Source: a virus. From it: a DNA stretch of 44,597 bases. The notes under the pieces were generated by a model. The model saw only the letters and a list, made by a program, of their open reading frames with translations. It had not been told where the DNA came from and made no database searches. Below, in pieces: positions 37,336-44,203 of the stretch (its first letter is position 1; each line of letters begins with the position of its first letter). Made by a program: the position numbers and the translations under genes. The stretch covers positions 1 to 44,597 of the IMG/VR virus record IMGVR_UViG_3300036841_000277. One strand, 5' to 3'.

Positions 37336-37524
37336 TCAGGCTTCGGTGAAGTAGGCGACGAGCAGCACCGCGAACGCGATGCCGATGGAGACGGCGAGCG
37401 CGACGCCGAGCGCGCGGTCGCGGCGAGGGACAGGCGGCGGTGCGTCCCACCAATCCCAGGGGTCGCGTGCCGCCTCGCGCGCCGTACGCGGCTGCAGGCC
37501 GTTAAGGGGCAGGCGGGTCAGCAC
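37336..37524 (-). CDS. Small membrane protein
   Basis: A 62-residue protein (ATG 37524) with RPLNGLQ-type start, then ARDPWDWWDAPPPVPRRDRALGVALAVSIGIAFAVLLVAYFTEA: a Trp-rich juxtamembrane part and one TM helix near the C-terminus. Overlaps the upstream gene's coding end by seven bases. Early small membrane proteins often affect host physiology or exclusion, but no function is known here. Confidence 0.6.
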   Translation of the reverse strand: MLTRLPLNGLQPRTAREAARDPWDWWDAPPPVPRRDRALGVALAVSIGIAFAVLLVAYFTEA

Positions 37525-37775
37525 GGCGCGATCCTTCCTTTGAGCGTGAGGCGCAGTCCGCGATGCCGGCGAGGCCAGACGGCCACGTAGCCGGCGTCAC
37601 GCAGCTTGACGACCAGCAGGTGCGCCGACACGCGCGTGATGCCGAGTCGGTGGCCGATCTCTTCGCGCGTGGGCGCCTCGCCGAAGTGCTTCATGTAGTC
37701 GCGCACGTAGCGCAGCGCTTCGGCTTGGCGCGGCGGTGGCGTCGGGGCCACGATGCGAGGACTGGCGCGCGTCAT
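37518..37775 (-). CDS. LexA-type winged-helix DNA-binding protein
   Basis: An 85-residue protein with a LexA_DNA_bind-like domain: RQAEALRYVRDYMKHFGEAPTREEIGHRLGITRVSAHLLVVKLRDAGYVAVWPRRHRGLRL. The 'APTREEIGxxLGI...VxxxLxxLxxxGYV' order is characteristic. There is no peptidase domain, so it is not a self-cleaving repressor. It may sense no signal but bind an operator in the early region, or antagonise LexA. Position: early operon, overlaps its neighbours. Confidence 0.85.
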   Translation of the reverse strand: MTRASPRIVAPTPPPRQAEALRYVRDYMKHFGEAPTREEIGHRLGITRVSAHLLVVKLRDAGYVAVWPRRHRGLRLTLKGRIAPC

Positions 37776-38053
37776 CGCTTCGCTCCTGCTGCCTGCGCAA
37801 TCGCATCGCGACCGAACAACACTGCGCCGCGCGTGATCTGCCCGGAGCAGACCGAGCCGTCGAGGAACGCGAGGTCTCGATCGACCAGTTCGCGCAGCGC
37901 CGCGAGCATCGGTGCCGCCGCCTTCATGCACGGGTCCGCGATCTCCACCGGCCCCATGCGATGCCACCGCGGATCGCCGGCGACGGCCGCGTTGCCTGCG
38001 GGCGCGACGCGGTAGCGGCCGTCCTCGTGCTCGTACAGCAGGAGCGCGCTCAC
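37772..38053 (-). CDS. Hypothetical small phage protein
   Basis: A 93-residue protein (ATG 38053). It has SALLLYEHEDGRYRVAPAGNAAVAGDPRW, beta-rich, then AAPMLAALRELVDRDLAFLDGSVC and a short basic end. Coupled by ATGA to the LexA-like gene. No recognised domain. Its middle resembles the two following genes in style (short beta start then helix), as phage early paralogues often do. Confidence 0.55.
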   Translation of the reverse strand: MSALLLYEHEDGRYRVAPAGNAAVAGDPRWHRMGPVEIADPCMKAAAPMLAALRELVDRDLAFLDGSVCSGQITRGAVLFGRDAIAQAAGAKR

Positions 38054-38343
38054 GGCGCGGCTCTCGTGGCTCGGGCGATCGCCGACCGCGCTCGCGTGAT
38101 GTCCGCTGTGCGCACCGTGATCGTGATGTGCTCGTCCGAGCAGTTGCGCCCGACGAACGGCTGCAGCGCGGCGAGCAGTTCGGGCGCCGCCGCCATCAAC
38201 GCGAGGTCGGCCTCGCTCGGGCCATCGCTCAGCGAGCGGCCGTTCGGCGCATCGCTGACGATGCCTGCGTGTACTTGGTACCCGGGCACGCTCGTGCCAA
38301 GCGGGTAGACGCGCCAGTTCCCGGCGCTGTGCTGCGCGCTCAC
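38050..38343 (-). CDS. Hypothetical small phage protein
   Basis: A 97-residue protein starting at GTG 38343 (VSAQHSAGNWRVYPLGTSVPGYQVHAGIV), with APNGRSLSDGPSEADLALMAAAPELLAALQPFVGRN after it. The ADLALMAAAPELLAALQ helix is frequent in small phage 'DUF' proteins with unknown function. Overlaps neighbours by four bases at both ends. Confidence 0.6.
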   Translation of the reverse strand: MSAQHSAGNWRVYPLGTSVPGYQVHAGIVSDAPNGRSLSDGPSEADLALMAAAPELLAALQPFVGRNCSDEHITITVRTADITRARSAIARATRAAP

Positions 38344-38705
38344 GACGCCGCTCCCGTGCGCGCGAGCCGCAGCTTCATCTCCTGCTCGGCGGCCCTGACG
38401 AGCGCGGCGCGCTCGTCGGCGAGGGCGATGTTCTCGCCGCGCTCCATTCGAGCGCGCAGGACGTGGCTCGCTGCGATCCAGGCGCGGGGCGCCATTGCGT
38501 CGAGCATGAAATTGACATCGGTGAGGGGGCAGACCGTCAACCAGCGGCCGCCCTCGTACTCCTGCACCAGCAGGCCGCGCCGGCTCGGCATGTCGTCGAG
38601 GCAGTGCAGCACCTCCCCGACGATCAGGCGGCGAGAGCCTTCCTCGGGCTCCATGAAACACGCTCCGGCGGTCATCAGCGGGGCGTCCGTCCGGCTCGCG
38701 CTCAC
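38340..38705 (-). CDS. Hypothetical phage protein
   Basis: A 121-residue protein from GTG 38705. It starts SASRTDAPLMTAGACFMEPEEGSRRLIVGEVLHCLDDMPSRRGLLVQEYEGGRWLTVCPLTDVNFMLDAMAPRAW and ends with a helical, charged part (ERAALVRAAEQEMKLRLARTG). No clear domain. It lies second in the early operon, tightly coupled on both sides. Confidence 0.6.
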   Translation of the reverse strand: MSASRTDAPLMTAGACFMEPEEGSRRLIVGEVLHCLDDMPSRRGLLVQEYEGGRWLTVCPLTDVNFMLDAMAPRAWIAASHVLRARMERGENIALADERAALVRAAEQEMKLRLARTGAAS

Positions 38706-39202
38706 GATGCGGCCCTCGGCTGTTCGACGGCCACGATGCGGCCCTGCAGGGTCAGCCCCGGCATCGCGCCTGCGTCCTCGATCGCCCGCAGCGCGTCTTC
38801 GCGCCAGGACTCGGCGAGGTCCTCGGCGTAGTGGGCGCGGTCCTGCCAGCGGTCGCGCTCGGCGAGCGCGGCGTCGAGTTGTTCGCGGAGCTCCTCGACG
38901 TGCTCGCGCAGGTGCTGCAGCTCCCAGGCGTGCAGCTTGCGGCGCAGTGCGGCGAGCTCGCGGTCCGCTCCCGCAGCCTCGACGAACGCACCGAAGTCGC
39001 TGTCCTCGGCCTCGCCCACCGGCAGCGGCGTCTCGACGACCGGCCGCCGCGGCAGCCACGTCATCGGCACGTCGGACAGGTACGCTTCCCACGTCGCCGT
39101 CTGCACGTCGTCGCACATCAGCAGCGCGTCGATCGCGGGCGGGGTCGCTCGGCGCACGGCGGCGCGGCTCGTGCGCTGGAAGGGCTTCGACTCGATCTGC
39201 AT
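38702..39202 (-). CDS. First gene of the leftward early operon, coiled-coil protein
   Basis: A 166-residue protein, ATG 39202, about 55 bases downstream of the PL-like promoter's -10. Residues ~80-150 are a long heptad-type helix (ALRRKLHAWELQHLREHVEELREQLDAALAERDRWQDRA), flanked by polar and Pro-rich parts. Being first in the operon, it may be an immediate early regulator or host-interaction protein. Function unknown. Confidence 0.65.
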   Translation of the reverse strand: MQIESKPFQRTSRAAVRRATPPAIDALLMCDDVQTATWEAYLSDVPMTWLPRRPVVETPLPVGEAEDSDFGAFVEAAGADRELAALRRKLHAWELQHLREHVEELREQLDAALAERDRWQDRAHYAEDLAESWREDALRAIEDAGAMPGLTLQGRIVAVEQPRAAS

Positions 39203-39222
39203 CCTCGGCTCCCGTCGGCCTG

Positions 39223-39237
39223 CCGCTCGGCGAGCGG
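39223..39237 (-). promoter_or_regulatory. Leader hairpin downstream of PL-like promoter
   Basis: CCGCTC/GAGCGG stem (39223-39228, 39232-39237) with a 3-base loop lies in the presumed 5' leader between the promoter and the first gene. It could be a boxB/nut-like antitermination site or simple hairpin. No clear boxA is seen. Confidence 0.3.
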
Positions 39238-39255
39238 ATCGGGACGACAGGTAGG

Positions 39256-39284
39256 ATCTTAAGCGTGCTTACGACACCTGTCAA
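39256..39284 (-). promoter_or_regulatory. PL-like early leftward promoter
   Basis: On the minus strand TTGACA (39279-39284) and TAAGAT (39256-39261) are separated by 17 bases, nearly the sigma-70 consensus. The -10 is overlapped by a TAAGCGTGCTTA operator and the -35 by CAAGCACGCTAA. It should drive the whole minus-strand operon from 39202 to at least the integrase. Confidence 0.8.
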
Positions 39285-39293
39285 GCACGCTAA
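39260..39293. promoter_or_regulatory. Operator cluster OL (two sites)
   Basis: TAAGCGTGCTTA (39260-39271) and CAAGCACGCTAA (39282-39293), with 22 bp between centres, about two helical turns. Same consensus as at the cI-cro intergenic region, so presumably recognised by the repressor and/or Cro. They overlap both core promoter elements, suited to repression of PL. Confidence 0.7.
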
Positions 39294-39332
39294 TCTAACG
39301 AGGCCCTACGATGCGCTTCAGCTCTCGCTTCG

Positions 39333-39989
39333 ATGGGGGACGGCGCGGTGGACGATCACATCCCCGGCGGGGACACGCGAGCGATCCAGCGCTCGATCTA
39401 CAACCGTCAGTGCGCTCGCGCGCTTGAGCATCTGATGGGCATCGTGACCGGCATCGTTGCTGACGACCTGCTCGTCGATAAGGAGGTGCAGTTCCTGAGC
39501 ACATGGCTCTCGGCCCATCCCGAGGCCACGACCGATTTCCCGGGTTCGCTAATCCACCGGAAGGTGCGGGACATCTTGGTCGATGGTGTCATCACGGCTG
39601 CGGAGCGCGAACATCTTCTCGACGTTCTGCAGCACGTATCGGGCGTGATGTTTTCGGACACGGGGAGTGCCGATCCCGATCCGCTCGGCCTGCCAATAAA
39701 CGACGCGGTGACGGTGACGCTGCCGAATGCGGGCATCTGCCTGACAGGTCAGTTTCTTTTTGGTACCCGGGCTGCATGCGAGCGGCTTTCACTCAAGGCC
39801 GGCGCAACGCCGCTAGATTCCGTGACCAGGAAAGTTGACTACCTGATCATCGGGACGCGCGTTTCCCCCGCATGGGTTGGCACTTCGTATGGCCGGAAGA
39901 TTCAGCGAGCCGTCGAGCTACAGGAGCAAGGGCACCCGATTGAAATCATCAGCGAGCGCCGGTGGATTGCGGCGCACCCTGCGCCCTGA
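39333..39989 (+). CDS. BRCT-domain protein (TerB-like N-terminus), in the lysogenic region
   Basis: A 218-residue protein on the opposite strand to the early operon. Residues ~20-110 are a helical domain (RQCARALEHLMGIVTGIVADDLLVDKEVQFLSTWLSAHPE) resembling TerB-like repeats. Residues ~130-218 are a BRCT domain: AGICLTGQFLFGTRAACERLSLKAGATPLDSVTRKVDYLIIGTRVS with C-terminal KIQRAVELQEQGHPIEIISERRW, as in NAD+ ligase-type BRCT. Such BRCT modules bind DNA ends or phosphopeptides. Position between operators suggests expression in the lysogen. Confidence 0.8.
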   Translation: MGDGAVDDHIPGGDTRAIQRSIYNRQCARALEHLMGIVTGIVADDLLVDKEVQFLSTWLSAHPEATTDFPGSLIHRKVRDILVDGVITAAEREHLLDVLQHVSGVMFSDTGSADPDPLGLPINDAVTVTLPNAGICLTGQFLFGTRAACERLSLKAGATPLDSVTRKVDYLIIGTRVSPAWVGTSYGRKIQRAVELQEQGHPIEIISERRWIAAHPAP

Positions 39990-40016
39990 ACGCACCGAAT
40001 CTCAGAATCCAGCAAC

Positions 40017-40541
40017 ATGAAGAATTTCTTGATCGTCGCCACCTTCGCTGCGGTGCTAGCGGCCGGCTGTGGGACCACTACAACCGCTCCACGCGTCGAT
40101 GCAACGACACACGTCTCGGAGAGCAAGTTCGATAATGTGATAACGACCCAAGGTCCGACGACTTCCTGGGAGAAGACCTACGGATTCGGTGTCCCAGATC
40201 GGATGTCGAGCCAAGTTGTCGCGATGACCAACAAGAGCACTGGCAAGCGCAACGTCGGTATCGTGTTCACGATCGATTACAGCGCGAAGACGTGGCGCTT
40301 CTATCGCTCAGCGAGCCTCGACAATGCCCAGCAGTTGCCCGCGCCCAAGCTGTCCTCGGACGTCCATTGCTGGCGCGGCGACTGCAACTTTCAGGAGCGA
40401 GTCACGGTCTGGATTCCGGAGTCATTCCTCGAGGCGAAACGTGGTAGCGGATTTGAACTTCGCATGAACGCCGACGCTGGTCCATCAGTCGTCGTGACCG
40501 TGTCGGCCGCGCACATCGCCTCCGTCTCCGCAGTGCGATAG
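40017..40541 (+). CDS. Lipoprotein, candidate lysogenic conversion/exclusion gene
   Basis: A 174-residue lipoprotein: MKNFLIVATFAAVLAAGCG with lipobox LAAG-Cys18, a short Thr-rich spacer, then a beta-rich domain (SWEKTYGFGVPDRMSSQVVAMTNKSTGKRNVGIVFTIDYSAKTWRFYRSASL). It has a lower GC content and more A/T-rich codons than neighbours, a sign of recent acquisition. It lies between the BRCT gene and the cI-like gene. Phage lipoproteins in such positions often block superinfection at the outer membrane. This role is inferred, not shown. Confidence 0.75.
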   Translation: MKNFLIVATFAAVLAAGCGTTTTAPRVDATTHVSESKFDNVITTQGPTTSWEKTYGFGVPDRMSSQVVAMTNKSTGKRNVGIVFTIDYSAKTWRFYRSASLDNAQQLPAPKLSSDVHCWRGDCNFQERVTVWIPESFLEAKRGSGFELRMNADAGPSVVVTVSAAHIASVSAVR

Positions 40542-40560
40542 TTGTAGGCGGTGGGCCGGG

Positions 40561-41025
40561 CTACGCCGCGCGCGGCGCCTTCACCGGTTCCTCGGCCGTC
40601 ATCGCAGCAAGCGCAGCCGCTCGCCAGTGGTAGGCGCCGCCCTCAAGCGCTAAGCCGGACAGGTTTTCGGCGACAGCTCGTCGTCGATCCGCTGGCAGGC
40701 GCGCGAGCAACTCGCTGAGTTGATCGAGCACTTGGCTCGGCGTCGCATACTGCGACGTCGGCTCGGCCACGAGCATGGGGCCGGCCGTGACGCGCTTCGG
40801 ACCGGCACCCGTCGCGATCCACAGAGCGCAGAACCCGCTGGCCTGCTCGATGGCCTCCGCGGCCTCCATGTTCCCGATGGTCTTGATGAGCTTCGATCCC
40901 TTGCCGAGCCATTGAGCGACGGCGGAACGGCTCAGCCCGGAGACGCGCACGAGATCGGGCGGCTTCCAGTTCATAGCCTCCATGACCTCATGAAGTCGTT
41001 CGATCAGAGAGGGGGCTCGGGTCAT
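40561..41025 (-). CDS. Short CI-like repressor
   Basis: A 154-residue protein from ATG 41025. Residues ~10-60 hold an HTH: LIERLHEVMEAMNWKPPDLVRVSGLSRSAVAQWLGKGSKL, with the recognition helix in the 'SRSAVAQWLGKG' part. The C-terminal half is short (SQYATPSQVLDQLSELLARLPADRRRAVAENLS) and has no S24 peptidase domain, so it cannot self-cleave; induction would need another route. Divergent from a Cro gene across an operator cluster, it is the prophage repressor. Confidence 0.8.
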   Translation of the reverse strand: MTRAPSLIERLHEVMEAMNWKPPDLVRVSGLSRSAVAQWLGKGSKLIKTIGNMEAAEAIEQASGFCALWIATGAGPKRVTAGPMLVAEPTSQYATPSQVLDQLSELLARLPADRRRAVAENLSGLALEGGAYHWRAAALAAMTAEEPVKAPRAA

Positions 41026-41033
41026 CCCGACAT

Positions 41034-41084
41034 TAAGTAGGCTAAGCACGTTAGCGGGCTTGCATGCTGCCGTTAGCGTGCTAA
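41034..41084. promoter_or_regulatory. Operator cluster OR between repressor and cro
   Basis: TTAGCGTGCTAA (41073-41084) is a full palindrome around a GT centre; TAAGCACGTTAG (41043-41054) is a second site and TAAGTAGGCTAA (41034-41045) a weaker overlapping third. They share the TWAGCGTGCTWA consensus with the sites at 39.26-39.29 kb. Sites overlap PR and the presumed repressor promoter. Confidence 0.7.
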
Positions 41085-41087
41085 TAT
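41060..41087 (+). promoter_or_regulatory. PR-like promoter of cro
   Basis: TTGCAT (41060-41065) and TAATAT (41082-41087), spacer 16 bp. The expected start lies about 41094, two bases before the cro ATG, so the transcript is likely leaderless or nearly so. The operator 41073-41084 overlaps the -10. Confidence 0.65.
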
Positions 41088-41095
41088 CGGGCCCT

Positions 41096-41326
41096 ATGCG
41101 TAAGCTATGGGCTCTGGAGCAGTTGGGTGGCTCGGTGACGACGGCAGCCGCGGCTTGTCGCGTCAGCGCTTCGGCGGTGACGCAGTGGCCGGACGAGCTT
41201 CCTGATCGAATCGCCGACCGTGTGCTGGCTGCGATTGCGAGGAAGCATCTACCGCCGGAGCTGACGGGCGCTGACCCCGACGCCGCGAATTGCGGCGCGG
41301 TCGACGCAGAGCGCAATGTCGTCTGA
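41096..41326 (+). CDS. cro: Cro-like repressor
   Basis: A 76-residue protein from ATG 41096: RKLWALEQLGGSVTTAAAACRVSASAVTQWPDELPDRIADRVLAAIARKH. The 'LGG-VxxAAxACxVSxxAVxQWP-ELPxRxADRV' pattern is typical of P22/Cro-type DNA-binding proteins. There is no Shine-Dalgarno upstream; transcription starts next to the ATG. It should compete with the repressor for the same operators. Confidence 0.85.
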   Translation: MRKLWALEQLGGSVTTAAAACRVSASAVTQWPDELPDRIADRVLAAIARKHLPPELTGADPDAANCGAVDAERNVV

Positions 41327-41346
41327 CGTGACATCGCGTTGCGCTC
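41309..41346 (+). terminator. Hairpin at the cro 3' end (tR-like)
   Basis: Outer stem GAGCGCAA/TTGCGCTC (41309-41316, 41339-41346), inner stem TGTC/GACA (41317-41320, 41330-41333) with a small bulge. It spans the cro stop codon. No T-tract follows, so factor-dependent or attenuation-type termination is possible, like lambda tR1. Confidence 0.4.
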
Positions 41347-41545
41347 CATGGTGCCGTGTACGGAGCACGGGCATCCAATCCGATGCGGCATCCCCGAAGT
41401 GCGGGGTCGCCCCAACCAACGAGCCCGCCGCGGCGGCGCAGGGCTGACGCGATGCGCAGCACGACGGCATCGAGGCTCGCGATGTGCCGCGGCTCTGCGC
41501 GTCCGACGGCTCGCGTTCTGACACCCGAAGAGGCGCGCGCGCTGT

Positions 41546-41809
41546 TCAGCCTGCCGCGCTCTCCAGCGTCGACAGCGGATCCGGGCACTGGTCCAGCGCC
41601 ACGAGCCAATGACCGCCGAGGCCGTCTTCCACCGGCTGAAAGAGGCGCCACATGACCTTGAAGAAGAGCGCGGGCGCCGCAGGGAAGCTGAGCATGTCGC
41701 CGGGCAGAAACGGGCACGCCCGGGCCATTGAGACGCCCTCGCTCAAGCCTGCCATGTTCGCGATGTCGGCGAGCGAGTCCCGCGCGACGAAGTTGATCTC
41801 GTTCAGCAT
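41546..41809 (-). CDS. Hypothetical phage protein, opposite strand between cro and early genes
   Basis: An 87-residue protein from ATG 41809: LNEINFVARDSLADIANMAGLSEGVSMARACPFLPGDMLSFPAAPALFFKVMWRLFQPVEDGLGGHW. It has balanced amino acid use and no long Arg/Pro runs, which supports a real gene. It runs opposite to the right operon. A TGGAACTTCCA palindrome (41838-41848) lies upstream and may be its operator. Region 41347-41545 between it and cro shows no convincing gene. Confidence 0.55.
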   Translation of the reverse strand: MLNEINFVARDSLADIANMAGLSEGVSMARACPFLPGDMLSFPAAPALFFKVMWRLFQPVEDGLGGHWLVALDQCPDPLSTLESAAG

Positions 41810-41894
41810 GGTCGCCCCTTCGGTGGTGCGTGGTCGGTGGAACTTCCATCGTGCCACTGTCGTGGGCGGCCTTCACGCAGCGGAGCGCTGACCC

Positions 41895-42092
41895 ATGCTC
41901 GCCGCCGACGAACCGCGCTGCGAGGGCCGCCGGAGCCCGGTGAATCCATCGCGCACGCTCGGCATCTGCCGCGACTGCGCTCGCCGCGAGCCGCCGACAG
42001 CGCAGTCCGGGCGCATCGAGCCGCCGGCGAAGCACGACGGACAGCGCTGGCACTGCTCTGCGCGCATCGAGCGCGAGCGGGCGGAGGGCTGA
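41895..42092 (+). CDS. Small zinc-finger-like protein
   Basis: A 65-residue protein (ATG 41895). It has RCEGRRSPVNPSRTLGICRDCARREPPTAQ and WHCSARIERERAEG: CX(~15)CxxC plus HC at the end, as in small phage zinc-binding proteins. Stop is three bases from the next ATG. Early rightward operon. Confidence 0.6.
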   Translation: MLAADEPRCEGRRSPVNPSRTLGICRDCARREPPTAQSGRIEPPAKHDGQRWHCSARIERERAEG

Positions 42093-42095
42093 GCG

Positions 42096-42329
42096 ATGGC
42101 CTGGTCCATGCTCCGCACCATCTGCAGCGACATGCAGCACGCCCAGACGAAGCTGCATCAGATCCACTACTTGACGCGCGCCTGGCGCGAGAGCGCCACG
42201 CCGAGCCTTCGCGAGCAGATGCGCCACGCGTGCGTATCGCAGAGCCTGGAGGTCGCGCGCTGCGCCGCGATGCTGTGCGTCAACTTCAACGCAGCGAACG
42301 ACGAGCGCGGCGCGCCGGAGGCCGCGTAG
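42096..42329 (+). CDS. Small helical early phage protein
   Basis: A 77-residue protein: AWSMLRTICSDMQHAQTKLHQIHYLTRAWRESATPSLREQMRHACVSQSLEVARCAAMLCVNF. Helical throughout, four Cys. Its stop TAG (42327-42329) is immediately followed by an ATG. Function unknown; reads as a genuine gene from codon use. Confidence 0.65.
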   Translation: MAWSMLRTICSDMQHAQTKLHQIHYLTRAWRESATPSLREQMRHACVSQSLEVARCAAMLCVNFNAANDERGAPEAA

Positions 42330-42962
42330 ATGCGCCTCCACATCGAATCCACCAGGGATCGCACCGGGCCGGGACGCCGGCGCCACCGGACGCGAGGGGG
42401 CATCCGGTGCGGCGGCCCTCGCAACCATCATCATCGACTTGATCCGCTGCACAGCCGCCTCGGCGGCGAGAAGGATCCGTTGCGCGCGAGGCAGAGCAAG
42501 CGCGCGGCCCCCTGCAGGGGTAGCTGCCGTGGAACGCCCCCGGCGGGAACAGGCTGCAGCCGAGACCCCAACGCGCGCCCGCACGCGCGTTGGGTAGGCG
42601 TGACGGCTCGGAGAGACGAGCACGAATCCATCCAGGGGGCAGCAACCGCGATAGTCCCGAGCGGTCCGCGTGACAGGCGGCACTGCGAGGTGACGGTACG
42701 AGCGCGGGGTGCAGGCGAACCGGCGTTCGAGCGTTGCGCGAGGCGTGCCGGAAAGCTCGCGCGCACCAGCCCCCACCACGCGAGCCCGGTCGGCGGACCT
42801 ATGGGCTGCTGGGTATCCCGCCGCCGCGGGGCCCACCCGGATGTCTCCTCGTCCGCACCTGGCCGCCTGCCGTACAGTGCCGCTCGGTCCGCCATCGAGC
42901 GGCGCGGACGTTGCGCCTCGGGCCGCAAGGCTCGGGGCGCCTTCTCTTCCGAGGCCTGACCG
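42330..42962 (+). other. 630-base stretch without a convincing gene, hairpin-rich
   Basis: A frame stays open from ATG 42330 to 42959 (209 codons), but its product is very Arg/Gly/Pro/His-rich with poor GC3 and looks unlike neighbours. Instead the region has several stems: CCCAACGCGCG/CGCGCGTTGGG (42567-42577, 42584-42594), GCCGCTCG/CGAGCGGC (42879-42886, 42896-42903), GCGCGAG/CTCGCGC (42736-42742, 42756-42762) and a CCCCTGCAGGGG palindrome (42509-42520). Could be a structured RNA, an origin-like region or a degenerate gene. Low-confidence. Confidence 0.35.
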
Positions 42963-43241
42963 ATGGGCGTCGAGCTCAAGGACTACCGCGGCCGCATCAC
43001 GCCGGAGACCGACTGCTGCCTTGAGGCCGAGTCGCGCAGCACCGGGCGCGAGCGACAGGAGATCGTGCGGGACATCCTGCATTCGTGGGCGTTGGAGCGA
43101 ATCCATAGCGCCACTGTGCTGCACAACCTGCTGCGCGCCGAGGGCCTGAAAGGGATCGACGGCGGCGTCAGCGGGAGCGCCGGCGGCATCGGTGGGATCG
43201 TGGGGGCGGCTGAGGGAGCGAGAGGGAGCAGGGCGGCATGA
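42963..43241 (+). CDS. Hypothetical early phage protein
   Basis: A 92-residue protein (ATG 42963): GVELKDYRGRITPETDCCLEAESRSTGRERQEIVRDILHSWALERIHSATVLHNLLRAEG, then a Gly/Ala-rich tail. The helical core resembles early phage proteins with a possible nucleic-acid-binding basic stretch. Overlaps the following gene by four bases. No known function. Confidence 0.65.
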   Translation: MGVELKDYRGRITPETDCCLEAESRSTGRERQEIVRDILHSWALERIHSATVLHNLLRAEGLKGIDGGVSGSAGGIGGIVGAAEGARGSRAA

Positions 43242-43822
43242 CCGACGCCAACCGCCTGACCGAGCTGGAGTCGACCCTCACGCAGTGGTATGGCTCGGCC
43301 GAGGTCGCACGCGCGGTGCTGCGCGGCCAGCTCGGCAGCGTGGAGCGCTCGATGCGGCGCATCCAGGCGGTCCGCGGCGACGGCGTCGACATCGACCGCG
43401 TGCACCGCCGCTACGACTGCATCGGCGAGGCGCGCGAGGTCACAGGAGCCGATCCCATGGCAGCGAAGTCCACCGGCCGACCAGCCGCCGGCAAGCCCGG
43501 TGGCAAGCTCAATGCCGCCGACCGCAAGGGCCTCGGCAGCTTCCCGCGCAGCGTCGGCGGTGCGCCGAAGACGCGGCCGCGGCCGGCGAGCGTGCCGAGC
43601 TATCCGCCGGGGCACTTCACGCTGCTGATCAAGCGGCACGACTGGCCGCCCGCGTTCGAGCCGCAGTTCGAGCCCGAGGCCCGTCGGAGCGACGAGCGCC
43701 AGGTCATCGCGACGCGCGAGCAGCAGACCGCCAACGCCGTCGGCTGGGGTAGCGGCACGCTGCCGATGACGAAGACGCCGCGGCACGCCCGGCCGGCGAT
43801 GGCGAAGGGCAGAGCGGCATGA
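43238..43822 (+). CDS. Hypothetical early phage protein
   Basis: A 194-residue protein from an overlapping ATG (ATGA). N-terminal helix TDANRLTELESTLTQWYGSAEVARAVLRGQLGSVERSMRRIQAVRG, a basic linker (SAAGKPGGKLNAADRKG type) and then GHFTLLIKRHDWPPAFEPQFEPEAR, ending basic. It has no clear domain. May be a replication or transcription accessory protein; not resolved. Confidence 0.65.
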   Translation: MTDANRLTELESTLTQWYGSAEVARAVLRGQLGSVERSMRRIQAVRGDGVDIDRVHRRYDCIGEAREVTGADPMAAKSTGRPAAGKPGGKLNAADRKGLGSFPRSVGGAPKTRPRPASVPSYPPGHFTLLIKRHDWPPAFEPQFEPEARRSDERQVIATREQQTANAVGWGSGTLPMTKTPRHARPAMAKGRAA

Positions 43823-44037
43823 CGAGTGCGACAGCCCCCATCACCGCCCGCTGCGACGGCTGCAAGCACTGCCACTGGATCGCGCCCGGCGGCCAGCTAT
43901 GGCGCGACGACCCGAAGCCGCAGATGCACTGCCTCGTGCTCGGCCGCCTCGAGGTTGTCGCGTCGGCGCGCGGCGACTACGTCCACACCCTGATCCCGAA
44001 GGGATGCCCGCAACATGCGCAGCCCGGCCTGTTCTGA
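43819..44037 (+). CDS. Small Cys/His-rich protein
   Basis: A 72-residue protein (ATG 43819, overlap with the previous stop). ARCDGCKHCHWIAPGGQLWRDDPKPQMHCLVLGRLEVVASARGDYVHTLIPKGCPQH. CxxCxxCH and later HC and C/H residues suggest a zinc site. Such small proteins are common in phage early operons. Confidence 0.65.
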   Translation: MTSATAPITARCDGCKHCHWIAPGGQLWRDDPKPQMHCLVLGRLEVVASARGDYVHTLIPKGCPQHAQPGLF

Positions 44038-44203
44038 ATTGCAGCATGGCGCTGCAAGTTCGCCGTGGTGGCACTGCCGCTGCGGATGGATCGGCAAGTC
44101 GAGAACGAAGCACTGCAAGCCCTGGAGTCCGGGCAGGGGTTCGAGCACGCCGTGCCGGTTCTGGCCGCGTGAACTTTCGAAGCGTGCGGAGGAAGGCGGC
44201 CTG

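Noticed and set aside
42330-42959. 209-residue + strand protein
   Set aside because: Arg/Pro/Gly/His-rich with weak GC3 and no Shine-Dalgarno; listed instead as an unassigned, hairpin-rich region.
41163-43124. 653-codon minus-strand frame
   Set aside because: Very Arg/Ala/Gly-rich, crosses cro and several good small genes; a GC-driven open frame.
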